Shown here in pieces: positions 55,439-64,000 of a stretch of DNA of 64,000 nt. Position numbers and translations under genes: made by a program. The notes beneath the pieces were generated by a model. The model was not told the origin of the DNA and made no database searches. It was given only the letters and a program-made list of their open reading frames with translations. Numbering within the stretch: the stretch's first letter is position 1; every line of letters begins with the position of its first letter. Source of the stretch: an uncultured Cellulosilyticum sp. (lineage in GTDB: Bacteria > Bacillota > Clostridia > Lachnospirales > Cellulosilyticaceae); the NCBI GenBank assembly GCA_934725855.1, contig CAKVCL010000015.1, forward strand, positions 1 to 64,000, written 5' to 3'.

Positions 55439-55565
55439 CATTTATGTATAAAATTATTTCACTATAAATATATTATTTAGAGGCTTTACACTTTCTTTGT
55501 TTTATGAGTCTTTCTTCATTCATTTAGATGAACCTATTTCTTATTGTCTAAGGAGGTCCTAATAA

Positions 55566-56771
55566 ATGCCTTATCTATTTCATACAGAAAATGGCTTTTC
55601 TCTCATTCATTCTACTGCAAAAAATGGCGTATTTTATCAAAGTTTTACTTCTCCGTATAGCACTAAGCCTATCCAAATTTTTCCTCAAAATACAGCTAAT
55701 TATAGTGCCTGTATGGATGCTTCTAATAATCTTTGTGTTGCGGTTTCTCCTGATCCTTTTCATCTTAATTACTATACTTACGAAAATAATCGTTTTATCA
55801 AAAATGTTTTAGTTGCTAATCAAAACTCCAATTATATGCTTTCTTATCCTGTTGTCTATAACTTACCTAGTCAAAATACTTTTTCTATTGTTTATTTATC
55901 ACATCAAGCGCATACTGAGATCTATAAGTTTATTATTGAAATTCCCTGTACCCACCAACAAACTTCACTCCTTACCCTTTCAACTAATCCCTATCTCATT
56001 AAAAGCTATCTTACAAATGACTCTCTTTGGATTTTCTTCATTACTTCAGATACTTGCTACCATCTTCAAGCCTTACAGATTACGGATAAACAGCCTCTTT
56101 TATATACTTATATCCATTTGAATGAGCCCATTATAGATTATAGTATTTGCATTAATGAAGAACTTGTGCATATTACTTATGTTTCTGAACTTCATGGAAA
56201 ATATCAACTTTCCTATTTCAATCCATCTTATAAAACACTCACTCATTTACTTATTACACCAACCCCATGTAACCCTGCTGTTTTTAGCTATTATAATATG
56301 ATATGGATTCATGTCATGCTGAGTCATCATCTTCAGATGATGTTATCTATTGATTATGGACAAAGTTTTAGTAACCCTACCCCTTGTTCTATCCAAAATA
56401 ATGTTTGTCGTTCTTTCTTCCTTACGCAGAAGATTTCTCCCTTTGTGGGTCAAGAGCTTTATGCTTCCATTGCTTCAACACCCAAACTATGTACTTTAGC
56501 GATGATTGATTTTCCTAAATTCCATTCAGATAGTCGTATCTCCCCTGAACTTGAATTGCTTATAGAAGGTTTTCTTCTTTCCTTAGAAAACACCAAAATG
56601 CAGCCTTCCATTCAAGTCGGCTCTGATTCTTACCATAATTCATCTACCCAAAAGACTCCATCTACGGATGATACACTTTCTGTACACAATCTTAACACGC
56701 CCTCCCTAGAGCAAGCAAAGGCTAATTTTATGCAGGATTTAGCTGGTTGGGACCTTCAACCTAAGCTATAA
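55566..56771 (+). CDS. Hypothetical beta-strand-rich protein (possible beta-propeller)
   Basis: This 401-residue protein has no signal peptide or membrane segment. Residues 1-310 are repeated strand-turn-strand units rich in Tyr, Asn and Ser (HTENGFSLIHSTAKNGVFYQ; CINEELVHITYVSELHGKYQ), of the sort that build a propeller. About 90 C-terminal residues are Ser/Thr/Pro-rich plus a helix (SLEQAKANFMQDLAGWDLQP). No family named. It is divergent from the cysteine-rich protein and may share its sporulation context (weak inference). AAGGAGG precedes the ATG. Confidence 0.6.
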   Translation: MPYLFHTENGFSLIHSTAKNGVFYQSFTSPYSTKPIQIFPQNTANYSACMDASNNLCVAVSPDPFHLNYYTYENNRFIKNVLVANQNSNYMLSYPVVYNLPSQNTFSIVYLSHQAHTEIYKFIIEIPCTHQQTSLLTLSTNPYLIKSYLTNDSLWIFFITSDTCYHLQALQITDKQPLLYTYIHLNEPIIDYSICINEELVHITYVSELHGKYQLSYFNPSYKTLTHLLITPTPCNPAVFSYYNMIWIHVMLSHHLQMMLSIDYGQSFSNPTPCSIQNNVCRSFFLTQKISPFVGQELYASIASTPKLCTLAMIDFPKFHSDSRISPELELLIEGFLLSLENTKMQPSIQVGSDSYHNSSTQKTPSTDDTLSVHNLNTPSLEQAKANFMQDLAGWDLQPKL

Positions 56772-56828
56772 ATTTCTTCAATATTAGGTTTTATACCTAG
56801 AAATTTTTGATAATTTTACGTTTATCAG

Positions 56829-56856
56829 TTCACAACCCCTAATTTTTTGCTATACT
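56829..56856 (+). promoter_or_regulatory. Promoter of trkA-trkH
   Basis: TTCACA (56829-56834), 16 bases, TATACT (56851-56856), about 50 bases before trkA. Confidence 0.5.
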
Positions 56857-56904
56857 TAGTACTGTAAGTTACACCTTAGACTTTTACATTTAGGAGATAC
56901 TTGT

Positions 56905-58305
56905 ATGAAAATTATTATTATTGGTATTGGTAAGGTAGGGGATGCCCTTGCTCAGTCGCTTTCAGCGGAGGGTCATGATATTACCATCATCGACAACAAT
57001 GCTAAGGTCGTTGAGCGTGTGGAAAATACTTTAGATGTCATGCCAATTAAAGGAAATGGATTTAGTACCAGCACCTTATTAGAAGCAGGTTGTAATGAAG
57101 CTGACTTTGTGATTACCGTTACAGGTAGAGATGAAATCAATATGCTTTGTTGCTTAACCGCAAAAAAACTAGGTGCTAAACGCACAGCTGCACGTATTAG
57201 AGACCCCCAATATGCTCGAGAACTATTACTTATTAAAGAAGATTTAGGACTTGATATGGTCATTAATCCTGAAGAAGCTTCAGCTGATGAAATTGCTCGT
57301 TTATTAACCATCCCAGGTGCAATTAAAATACAGAACTTTGCTAAAGGCAGAGTCCGCATGATGGACTTTATTGTCAAAACAGATATGCCAATAGCAGGTA
57401 TGCAAATTAAAGCAATCGCAACACACTATAATATTCCTATCTTAATAGGTGCGGTCACTAGAAACGATCATCTGATTATTCCTAATGGGGATTTCAGAAT
57501 AGAAACTGGGGATTCCATTTTTATCATAGGTAAGACCGCAGATGTATACTCTTTCTATAAAGTGATGTCTCCAAATCCTACCAAAGTTAGAAATGTTATG
57601 ATTGTAGGTGGTGGACGAATTGGTTATTATCTTGCTAGACTTCTAGAACAGATGCACCTTAAAGTTAAGCTTATTGAAAAAGATGAAGAAGTGTGTGACC
57701 ATCTTGTCGAAGTCCTTCCTCAAACGCTTATTATTAATGGGGATGGTACCGATGCTGCCTTGCTTCACTCTGAGCAGCTTGAAAATGTAGATGGCTTTGT
57801 TTCACTAACAGGTAGTGATGAAGAAAATATCATTGCTTCCATCTTAGCTAAACAAGCTTCTGTTCAATGTGTTATGACCAAAATGAGTAAAAATCACTGC
57901 GACCGCCTTACAGGTCCATTAGGTCTTGATATTATTATTAAGCCTCAAGAAATTATTACGAACCAAATTCTTAAACTTGTAAGAGGTCAATCGATTGAAA
58001 CATTACACCGCATTTTAGGGGATGAAGGTGAAATGATTGAACTCATTGCCTCAGCGGAAGATTCTGTCATTGGCATTCCGCTTAGTAAGTTGCAATTTAT
58101 ACCTGATGTGCTTATTGCAACGATTGTTCGCAAAAATGCTGTAGTTATTCCAACTGGAAATGACTGTATTCAAGCTGGTGACCGTGTTTTAATTATCACC
58201 AAAAATCACATTACACATTTCAAAGATATTGTTATTTCTACAGGAGGATTAGCAAGTGAACTTAAAAATAGTATTAAGAAGCTTGGGAATGCTATTGGTA
58301 TGTGA
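56905..58305 (+). CDS. trkA: Trk potassium uptake regulator TrkA
   Basis: This 466-residue protein has two RCK halves, each a Rossmann domain (IIIGIGKVGDALAQSL; MIVGGGRIGYYLARLLEQ) followed by a TrkA-C domain. It is a peripheral NAD/ATP-binding ring that gates the TrkH channel. The downstream trkH start lies 50 bases inside this gene, so the two are translationally linked. Confidence 0.93.
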   Translation: MKIIIIGIGKVGDALAQSLSAEGHDITIIDNNAKVVERVENTLDVMPIKGNGFSTSTLLEAGCNEADFVITVTGRDEINMLCCLTAKKLGAKRTAARIRDPQYARELLLIKEDLGLDMVINPEEASADEIARLLTIPGAIKIQNFAKGRVRMMDFIVKTDMPIAGMQIKAIATHYNIPILIGAVTRNDHLIIPNGDFRIETGDSIFIIGKTADVYSFYKVMSPNPTKVRNVMIVGGGRIGYYLARLLEQMHLKVKLIEKDEEVCDHLVEVLPQTLIINGDGTDAALLHSEQLENVDGFVSLTGSDEENIIASILAKQASVQCVMTKMSKNHCDRLTGPLGLDIIIKPQEIITNQILKLVRGQSIETLHRILGDEGEMIELIASAEDSVIGIPLSKLQFIPDVLIATIVRKNAVVIPTGNDCIQAGDRVLIITKNHITHFKDIVISTGGLASELKNSIKKLGNAIGM

Positions 58306-59704
58306 GTGTTTAACACTTCTTGTTCCATTAGTCACTTCCCTTATTTATAGAGATGGTGATACGACTTCATTTCTTTTAACCATGCTTATTATTGCACTTT
58401 GTGCCATTCCTATGCTTCTTATTAAACCAACAGATAAAAACATATATCCTAAGGAAGGTTTTGCAATCGTTGCGATTGGGTGGTTACTGATTTCTTTCTT
58501 CGGTGCACTTCCCTTTTATATTAGTGGTGCCATTCCTTCTTTTATTGATGCCTTTTTTGAATCTAGTTCAGGATTTTCAACAACAGGCTCAACCATTTTG
58601 TGTGAAATTGAATCCTTGCCTCACGGGATTTTACTTTGGCGAAGCTTTACGCACTGGGTAGGCGGAATGGGGATTTTGGTACTTACAATTGCCCTCCTTC
58701 CTTCGATGGGAATGGGCACCATGCAAGTTATGAAAGCAGAAAGCCCTGGTCCAATCGTTGGAAAGATTGTACCTAAGCTTGGCGCAAGTGCTAAAATTTT
58801 ATACAGTATTTACTTATGCCTCACTCTCATAGAAACCGTTTTACTGATGCTAGCTGGAATGTCCCTTTATGATGCACTGATTCATTCTTTTGGTACATTA
58901 GGCACAGGTGGTTTCTCGAATAAAAATATTAGTGTGGGGTATTACAATAGTGCCTTAATTGATGGTATTATTACAGTATTTATGATTCTTTCAGGGATTA
59001 ACTTTTCACTCTATTACTTTGTTATTAAAAGAAACTTTAAAGGGTTTTTGAAAGACCAGGAGCTTCGTTTATACCTCATTATCTTAAGCGTTTCAACCAT
59101 TCTAATTATGATTAATTTAATGTCAAGTGGCATTTATACTTCATTAGGCTCTGCTTTTAGATATACCTCGTTCCAAGTTGCTTCCGTGATGACGACTACT
59201 GGTTATGCCACAGCAGACTTTAACCTTTGGCCAATGTTTAGTAAAACCTTACTGCTGCTCATTATGTTCTTTGGCGGATGTGCAGGTTCTACAGCAGGCG
59301 GTATAAAGATTTCAAGGATTATGATTGGATTTAAAAATCTTAAAGCTTCCTTTAAACGTATTATTCATCCAAATGGCTGCTATATCGTTCGCTTAAATGA
59401 TAAAAAAATAGATGCTCAAACCGTTCTAGGGGTTAATACTTATTTCTTTGTTTATATGTTAGTGTTCTTTGTCGGAGTACTCATTATATCTATTAACAAT
59501 TTTGATCCTACAACCACGATTACTTCTGTTATTGCAACCCTTAACAATATCGGCCCAGGTATTGAAATGGTTGGACCAATGGGTAACTTTGCTCCATTTA
59601 GTGGATTAAGCAAATTCACTTTTTCCATTTTAATGATTATTGGACGTGTTGAGATTTACCCACTTTTATTATTGCTTGTTCCAGAACTTTGGAAGAAAAA
59701 TTAA
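58256..59704 (+). CDS. trkH: Trk potassium transporter TrkH
   Basis: This is a 482-residue membrane protein. The four selectivity-filter loops are visible: SSSGFSTTGST, LGTGGFSNKN, MTTTGYATADFN and LNNIGPGIEMVG. It is the K+-conducting subunit of the Trk system. The start is a GTG behind AGGAGG inside the end of trkA. A strong terminator follows. Confidence 0.93.
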   Translation: MNLKIVLRSLGMLLVCECLTLLVPLVTSLIYRDGDTTSFLLTMLIIALCAIPMLLIKPTDKNIYPKEGFAIVAIGWLLISFFGALPFYISGAIPSFIDAFFESSSGFSTTGSTILCEIESLPHGILLWRSFTHWVGGMGILVLTIALLPSMGMGTMQVMKAESPGPIVGKIVPKLGASAKILYSIYLCLTLIETVLLMLAGMSLYDALIHSFGTLGTGGFSNKNISVGYYNSALIDGIITVFMILSGINFSLYYFVIKRNFKGFLKDQELRLYLIILSVSTILIMINLMSSGIYTSLGSAFRYTSFQVASVMTTTGYATADFNLWPMFSKTLLLLIMFFGGCAGSTAGGIKISRIMIGFKNLKASFKRIIHPNGCYIVRLNDKKIDAQTVLGVNTYFFVYMLVFFVGVLIISINNFDPTTTITSVIATLNNIGPGIEMVGPMGNFAPFSGLSKFTFSILMIIGRVEIYPLLLLLVPELWKKN

Positions 59705-59705
59705 C

Positions 59706-59748
59706 AAAATAAAAAGACATTTCCAACCTAGAAATGTCTTTTTATTTT
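59706..59748. terminator. Bidirectional terminator
   Basis: A perfect 18-bp stem (AAAATAAAAAGACATTTC with GAAATGTCTTTTTATTTT) after trkH. Confidence 0.88.
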
Positions 59749-59810
59749 GTCGCACGATTTTACTTCAAACGCTTCCAGCGATAACAAATTACTTCATTAA
59801 TACCACTTTG

Positions 59811-60251
59811 CTACTTTATAATAGATTTGTCTGCTCTTCCCTTATTTTCTACAATAGAAGGTAAAAATTTGCCATATGCCTTTTTCTTATCTCTTATTTT
59901 AATATAAAGCACTCCGATCCCTGTTCCTAGCACTATGCATAACGCAATCCATAAATCTGAATAACTCGTTTGAATCACTTTTGATAAAACTACCCCTAAA
60001 ATAAGTCCTAAAACAAAACCTATTAATGGTACACCATATACTAAGTAAGTGGCTTTTAGAAAATAATCTGTTGTTAAAGTTACTTCTACCTTATCTCCAA
60101 CCTCACAAGGCACTTTTTTAACACAGCTCAAAGTACAGTTTTTCTTCCCACTCATCATCTCACATGCGTGACAGTCTCCACACATATCTTGTCTCTCCAT
60201 GCTAACTACTGCAATATTTCCCTTTATTTCTTTTACCGTTCCGTAAGGCAT
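59811..60251 (-). CDS. RseC/MucC-family protein
   Basis: This 146-residue protein has an N-terminal cytoplasmic part with a cysteine cluster (MCGDCHACEMMSGKKNCTLS, VPCEVGDKVEV), two membrane helices (about residues 68-110), and a basic tail. RseC-family proteins in Clostridia usually accompany Rnf electron-transfer genes or SoxR reduction; here none is adjacent. The cysteines could bind an iron-sulfur cluster (inference). Confidence 0.82.
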   Translation of the reverse strand: MPYGTVKEIKGNIAVVSMERQDMCGDCHACEMMSGKKNCTLSCVKKVPCEVGDKVEVTLTTDYFLKATYLVYGVPLIGFVLGLILGVVLSKVIQTSYSDLWIALCIVLGTGIGVLYIKIRDKKKAYGKFLPSIVENKGRADKSIIK

Positions 60252-60344
60252 TTTTTTACCCCTTCCTGTTCATATAAATACTGTTCTATTTGTTTCATTG
60301 TTTGAAGTATAGCCTTACTTTTGATTTTAGTCAAATCATAAGGT

Positions 60345-61265
60345 TTATTCATTTATATGTTCTTTCCTTATATTTCCTGAGTTAGTCTCTGTATCAAACT
60401 CACCTTTTCCTTCTTGAATATCAATATCTCCTGAAGTCGTTGAAATTTCATGTTTTGATCCACTTACTTTCTTAAGGAAAACATCTCCTGAGGTTGTTTC
60501 AATTTTAAAATCTCCCTTTCCCTCTTCAATCGTTACTTTTCCTGAAGTACAACCAATCTCATGTTCTTTGCCTTCTATCATTCTAATAAAGATATCTCCT
60601 GAAGTTGTTCCAGCTTCTAAATTTCCTTTGATTTCTTCTAAAGTCATATTTCCTGATGTAGCTCCAATATGATGCTCACTACCATGTATCTTTTCAATAT
60701 AAATATCTCCTGATGTAGCCCCGATTTCACATTCAGCTTCTATCTCATGAATTGAAATATTGCCTGATGTTGTTTCCAGCTCTAATTCATCAAATATAAA
60801 GGCATCTACAAGTGCTACATCCCCTGATGAGTTTTCAATCACTAAATGCTTACTAAAGTCTTTTGGTAATTTTACTTCTATATAATGTTGCACCCTATCA
60901 TCTCCAAAGAAAAATCCAAAATGCTCCTTATATTCTCTTTCAAACTTTAATGTACTGCCCTCCTTAGTCATCTTAAAAAGTTCATTCTCATCGTTGTCCT
61001 TAGCATATTCTATAACTTCAATCTCATTGCCTTCTACAGCATTAATTACTACATCTGCATCTCTTAAACGTAATTCAATTTGATCTATATTACTGACATC
61101 AGCTATTTCTTTTTTTGCTTCATTGAGACCTTGAGTCCTTCTATTTGCCACTGGTTTTTTATATGAAATCCAATGAAGTCCATTGGTAAAATAGAACATC
61201 CCACTTATAAGTGATATTAATACCAAAACCCATATGCATACTTCAATTATTTTATTTGTTTTCAT
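60345..61265 (-). CDS. DUF4097-family beta-repeat protein with N-terminal membrane anchor
   Basis: This is a 306-residue protein with one N-terminal membrane segment (about residues 8-28), a linker, and a right-handed beta-stack from residue 140 on. The stack carries recurring TSGDI/TSGNI turns (ETTSGNISIHEIEAECEIGA; GTTSGDIFIRMIEGKEHEIG; ETTSGDVFLKKVSGSKHEIS), each repeat about 23 residues. DUF4097 proteins are secreted or surface adhesin-like proteins, often linked to cell-envelope stress regulators; no such gene is adjacent here. Confidence 0.82.
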   Translation of the reverse strand: MKTNKIIEVCIWVLVLISLISGMFYFTNGLHWISYKKPVANRRTQGLNEAKKEIADVSNIDQIELRLRDADVVINAVEGNEIEVIEYAKDNDENELFKMTKEGSTLKFEREYKEHFGFFFGDDRVQHYIEVKLPKDFSKHLVIENSSGDVALVDAFIFDELELETTSGNISIHEIEAECEIGATSGDIYIEKIHGSEHHIGATSGNMTLEEIKGNLEAGTTSGDIFIRMIEGKEHEIGCTSGKVTIEEGKGDFKIETTSGDVFLKKVSGSKHEISTTSGDIDIQEGKGEFDTETNSGNIRKEHINE

Positions 61266-61334
61266 CTTTCTCCCTCATTTCATAAATTTCAAATATCAAT
61301 TTAATACTATGCTGCATAACTACTCTTACAATAA

Positions 61335-61493
61335 ATTGAATTTATAGCATTGATTCTGATTTCTTATCTTGACCACAGGGTGAAAGAAAGAGTTGAAGCA
61401 ACTGCCAATATGACCCTTCGAATTGCTAATAGGGGATATGTCATGAAGACAGACACAATCGCCCTTAAAGAAACAGGCGAAAAAGAATTATAA
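61335..61493 (+). pseudogene. Orphan 3' coding fragment
   Basis: The 314-base gap between genes contains an open stretch ending at TAA (61491-61493), readable as VKERVEATANMTLRIANRGY followed by a Lys/Glu-rich end. Composition is protein-like and it has no ribosome site, so it looks like the tail of a lost gene. I cannot name the family. Confidence 0.4.
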
Positions 61494-61532
61494 AAAACAG
61501 TAATAATAAGAAAAAACATTAATAAAAAGTAT

Positions 61533-61570
61533 AAAGAAGGGGCACTGTCATTTTGGCAGTACCTTTTCTT
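61533..61570 (-). terminator. Terminator of the chemotaxis-receptor gene
   Basis: AAAGAAGG..CACTG pairs with CAGTACC..TTCTTT, an imperfect long stem just after the stop, with T-rich sequence beyond on the minus strand. Confidence 0.65.
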
Positions 61571-61579
61571 TATATAACT

Positions 61580-63322
61580 TTATAATTTATATTCAACAAC
61601 GGATTCTTTTAATTTATTTGAAGTTTCAACGAGGTAGTCAATATTGCTATAAATGTTCTTAGTAACTTCTGTTTGGTTTTGAACAGTAGTTGATAGTTCT
61701 TCAGACACAGTAGCATTTTCTTGTGATTTACTAGAAATATTTTCAATAGCTTGTAAGGTGTTTTCTTTATGCTTAACAATTTCTTGGGTATAAGCATTAA
61801 TTTGAGTCATGGTATTTTCTATATTTTCAATAGAAGTACGTAGTTCCTCATAGTGGACTTCGACTCGGTCAGCACTTTCATTTACAATTTTTGAGTTTTC
61901 ATTCATAATCTCAACTTTATTGGAAACATTATTAATATTTGTAGAAATATTTTCCATAGCTTGTTTAATTTGTTCTGTAAAGTTAGAAGTATCTTCGGCT
62001 AATTCTTTGATTTCGTTGGCAACAACACTAAAGCCTCTGCCTGCTTCGCCCGCACTGGCAGCTTCAATAGAAGCATTGATAGCTAGTAAATTGGTTTTTC
62101 TCATAATATCCAATATGTTTTTAATGATAGTCGCAATATAATTTGAATCTTTGCTAAGCTCAGCGATATTATCACCGATTTGTTTAGAAATCTGATTATG
62201 ATTAGCAAATTTACTTTTTAATTCTTGAATCGTTTCATTGGCTTTATTATTAATATTTTTAGCATTACTAGTAATGGTATTAATTTCAATGACCTCATGG
62301 CTTAAGGTATCTAGTTGTGTGCTTAATTTATGGAGACCTTCACTACTATGGCTAGTTTCATCAGATTGAACACCAATACTTTCTGTTAAGGCTTCTGTAC
62401 TGATAGAAATTTGATCCATACATTTTGTGGAGTCTTCTACGCCTTGGTGGATACCTTGGATAATATCGGTGACATTATTAGTTGCTAATTGAATAATTTT
62501 AGCCTTTTCTTTGAGTTTCTTTCTCATCATCATAATATTGGTAGCTATATCGCCAAGTTCGTCTTTCTTATCGGCAAACTGACTACCTAGACCTTCATTT
62601 GAAAAGTCAAATTCAGAAGTGATTTTGATAATTTGTTGTAATCTTTTAATGGGTTGAATAACGATTTTCATCATTAAGAAGCAGATTAAGATAATTTCAA
62701 GAATGGTAGCAATAATAAAAGAGCCCATCATAGTAAGCTTAAAATCCCGGCTCAATTGATGAATAGTATCGATATTAATATCTGCTGCTAAGCCTCCTAC
62801 AACATTACCTGTGTTATCGTATATAGGAGCCACAATAGATAATAAAGTCCCCCACTCCTTAGAAGAAGAAATCCCTACACAGATACTTTCTTTATTCATA
62901 ATGGCTTTATATTCACCATCAAAATTGGTACTTTGTATCTCATAACCAACGGGAGACCAAGCGCCACCATTTACCTCTGCAGAATCCACACCGATATAAG
63001 CTTTTCCAGCATCTTTGTCGTAATACTCACTATACAAGTAAGTAAGGTTGGTACCTGCTTTAGCATCAACTAAATATTGATGCAACTCTTGATAAGCTGA
63101 TGAATCTGAAGACTGACTTTGAACAATTTCTTTATAAAGGTCACCGTCCATATTACGACCAATACATTCAAGCAAAGTAGCACTTTGTTTTTTCAATTGT
63201 TCGATGTTAGTTTGCTCATAAATTTGTCCTAAAAAGATGGTGATACCCACATTTAAAATAGTAATCAAGATAACCATAATAAGTGCAATCTTTTTTTCCA
63301 ATGTAAGTAGATACTTTTTCAT
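61580..63322 (-). CDS. Methyl-accepting chemotaxis protein with periplasmic Cache domain
   Basis: This is a 580-residue protein: a membrane helix (about residues 13-33), an extracellular sensor of about 160 residues ([20 protein letters not shown] block, [13 protein letters not shown]) consistent with a Cache domain, a second helix (about 196-218), HAMP, and a long coiled-coil signalling domain with the tip [36 protein letters not shown]. It senses a small extracellular ligand and drives CheA. A Cache-type ligand cannot be predicted. The 309 bases upstream contain no other convincing gene. Confidence 0.9.
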   Translation of the reverse strand: MKKYLLTLEKKIALIMVILITILNVGITIFLGQIYEQTNIEQLKKQSATLLECIGRNMDGDLYKEIVQSQSSDSSAYQELHQYLVDAKAGTNLTYLYSEYYDKDAGKAYIGVDSAEVNGGAWSPVGYEIQSTNFDGEYKAIMNKESICVGISSSKEWGTLLSIVAPIYDNTGNVVGGLAADINIDTIHQLSRDFKLTMMGSFIIATILEIILICFLMMKIVIQPIKRLQQIIKITSEFDFSNEGLGSQFADKKDELGDIATNIMMMRKKLKEKAKIIQLATNNVTDIIQGIHQGVEDSTKCMDQISISTEALTESIGVQSDETSHSSEGLHKLSTQLDTLSHEVIEINTITSNAKNINNKANETIQELKSKFANHNQISKQIGDNIAELSKDSNYIATIIKNILDIMRKTNLLAINASIEAASAGEAGRGFSVVANEIKELAEDTSNFTEQIKQAMENISTNINNVSNKVEIMNENSKIVNESADRVEVHYEELRTSIENIENTMTQINAYTQEIVKHKENTLQAIENISSKSQENATVSEELSTTVQNQTEVTKNIYSNIDYLVETSNKLKESVVEYKL

Positions 63323-63551
63323 ATAGATTCCTCCTCGTATAAACCACTACTTGATGTTATATCCATAATGTTATAACCATATTTACTTTTTTTCAATATA
63401 TTCCGAATATATCCCGGCAATTTTACGTTACTATTCAGCCTTGAGATCAATTTTAATAAGAATGTCTTTGAATTAAAACTAGCATATTTTAGAAATCTGA
63501 AAAGAGAGAATGTCATTAAAGTATCGAACCTATAAAATGTAAAAACTATAT

Positions 63552-63580
63552 TTGCATATATGTATATATTTGACTATAAT
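63552..63580 (+). promoter_or_regulatory. Promoter of the threonine ammonia-lyase gene
   Basis: TTGCAT (63552-63557), 17 bases, TATAAT (63575-63580), 51 bases before the start codon. Confidence 0.65.
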
Positions 63581-63631
63581 AAAATTTATATTATGTATTA
63601 TATACTTTTTTAAGAATTCGGAGGAATAATT

Positions 63632-64000
63632 ATGTCAGTTAAAGAGGCTACACTTACACTTGATGATGTACTGGCTGCCAAAGAACGCATTGCTTCAACT
63701 TGTGTACATACTAATTTAATCTACAGTCACGAACTTAGTACCGAGTATAATAATAAAGTTTATCTAAAACCTGAAAACTTACAGCTTACAGGTGCTTTTA
63801 AACTACGAGGTGCACTGAATAAAATCAAAAAATTATCTGATGAAGAAAAACAAAGAGGCTTAATTGCTGCTTCTGCTGGAAATCACGCTCAAGGTGTGGC
63901 TTATTCTGGTCATGCTCTTGGTATTCCTACAACTATCGTTATGCCAAAGACTACACCACTTATCAAAGTTCAAGCCACCAAAAACTGGGGAGCTAATGTT
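63632..64000 (+). CDS. ilvA: Threonine ammonia-lyase, 5' part (cut by window edge)
   Basis: The first 123 codons of a PLP-dependent threonine dehydratase are visible: the PLP lysine in LTGAFKLRGALNKI, the substrate loop SAGNHAQGVAYSGHALGIPT, and MPKTTPLIKVQATKNWGANV. It deaminates threonine to 2-oxobutyrate. Whether it is the biosynthetic (IlvA) or catabolic (TdcB) form cannot be told, because the C-terminal ACT region is outside the window. GGAGG and a sigma-A promoter lie upstream. Confidence 0.9.
   Translation, partial: MSVKEATLTLDDVLAAKERIASTCVHTNLIYSHELSTEYNNKVYLKPENLQLTGAFKLRGALNKIKKLSDEEKQRGLIAASAGNHAQGVAYSGHALGIPTTIVMPKTTPLIKVQATKNWGANV

Noticed and set aside
63319..63516. 65-residue minus-strand frame upstream of the chemotaxis receptor
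   Set aside because: Its end overlaps the receptor start and it has no ribosome site or recognisable features; probably untranslated leader.

Overview
The window looks like the chromosome of a low-GC, spore-forming anaerobic Firmicute of the class Clostridia. The evidence is AT-rich codons, strong GGAGG-type ribosome sites, sporulation genes (a SpoIID-like protein, sigma-H), a V/A-type ATPase operon, a cysteine T-box and several clostridial cysteine-rich proteins. A relative of Cellulosilyticum or other Lachnospirales is my best guess; that is inference from gene content. There is no rRNA, tRNA, CRISPR array, insertion sequence or prophage. Most genes lie on the minus strand.

Region by region. 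1-7.1 kb: a FecR-like secreted protein with an Ala/Pro/Thr/Ser/Glu repeat tail (it runs off the left edge), an NHL-repeat secreted protein, a large SpoIID-type protein, a Fur-family regulator, a metal-transporter candidate whose promoter is bracketed by two perfect palindromes, and an HD-domain protein. 7.1-9 kb: a probable 6S RNA gene with its own promoter and terminator, and a MATE exporter. 9.1-17.9 kb: a complete nine-gene V/A-type ATPase operon in transcription order G-C-I-K-F-E-A-B-D. 18-20.8 kb: a small membrane protein, a SEC-C protein and threonine synthase. 21-21.8 kb: two related cysteine-rich proteins behind a sigma-K-like promoter. 21.8-27.6 kb: sigH, cheX, rlmB, mrnC, cysS and cysE, with a Cys T-box before cysE; this resembles the cysE-cysS-mrnC-rlmB-sigH order known from Bacillus.

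27.6-40.8 kb is mixed housekeeping: recJ, an HD-GYP protein, a Re-citrate-synthase-like enzyme, small orphan proteins, a 1-Cys peroxiredoxin, an IolB-like protein without metal ligands, a short-chain dehydrogenase, an EF-G-like GTPase with altered G motifs, and a DtxR/MntR-type regulator. 40.8-48.2 kb is a coherent accessory system: an AraC regulator divergent from an ECF-type importer (S, T, double ATPase) followed by two exporter-fold ABC half-transporters, suggesting import of a metal chelate, siderophore or tetrapyrrole. 48.3-51.8 kb holds decay: a frameshifted and internally deleted FtsX permease/HlyD adaptor pair, and a stop-interrupted remnant of a 2-oxoacid oxidoreductase gamma subunit just upstream of glyA.

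51.9-64 kb: a two-gene ThrE-type amino-acid exporter, DegV, a cysteine-rich (possibly spore) protein and an orphan protein, the TrkA/TrkH potassium uptake pair, an RseC-like protein, a DUF4097 repeat protein, a methyl-accepting chemotaxis protein, and the 5' part of threonine ammonia-lyase cut by the right edge. Amino-acid metabolism recurs (thrC, ilvA/tdcB, ThrE, glyA, cysE/cysS), and several metal-responsive regulators have readable candidate operators. Functions are assigned by recognising motifs by eye; no database search was run.
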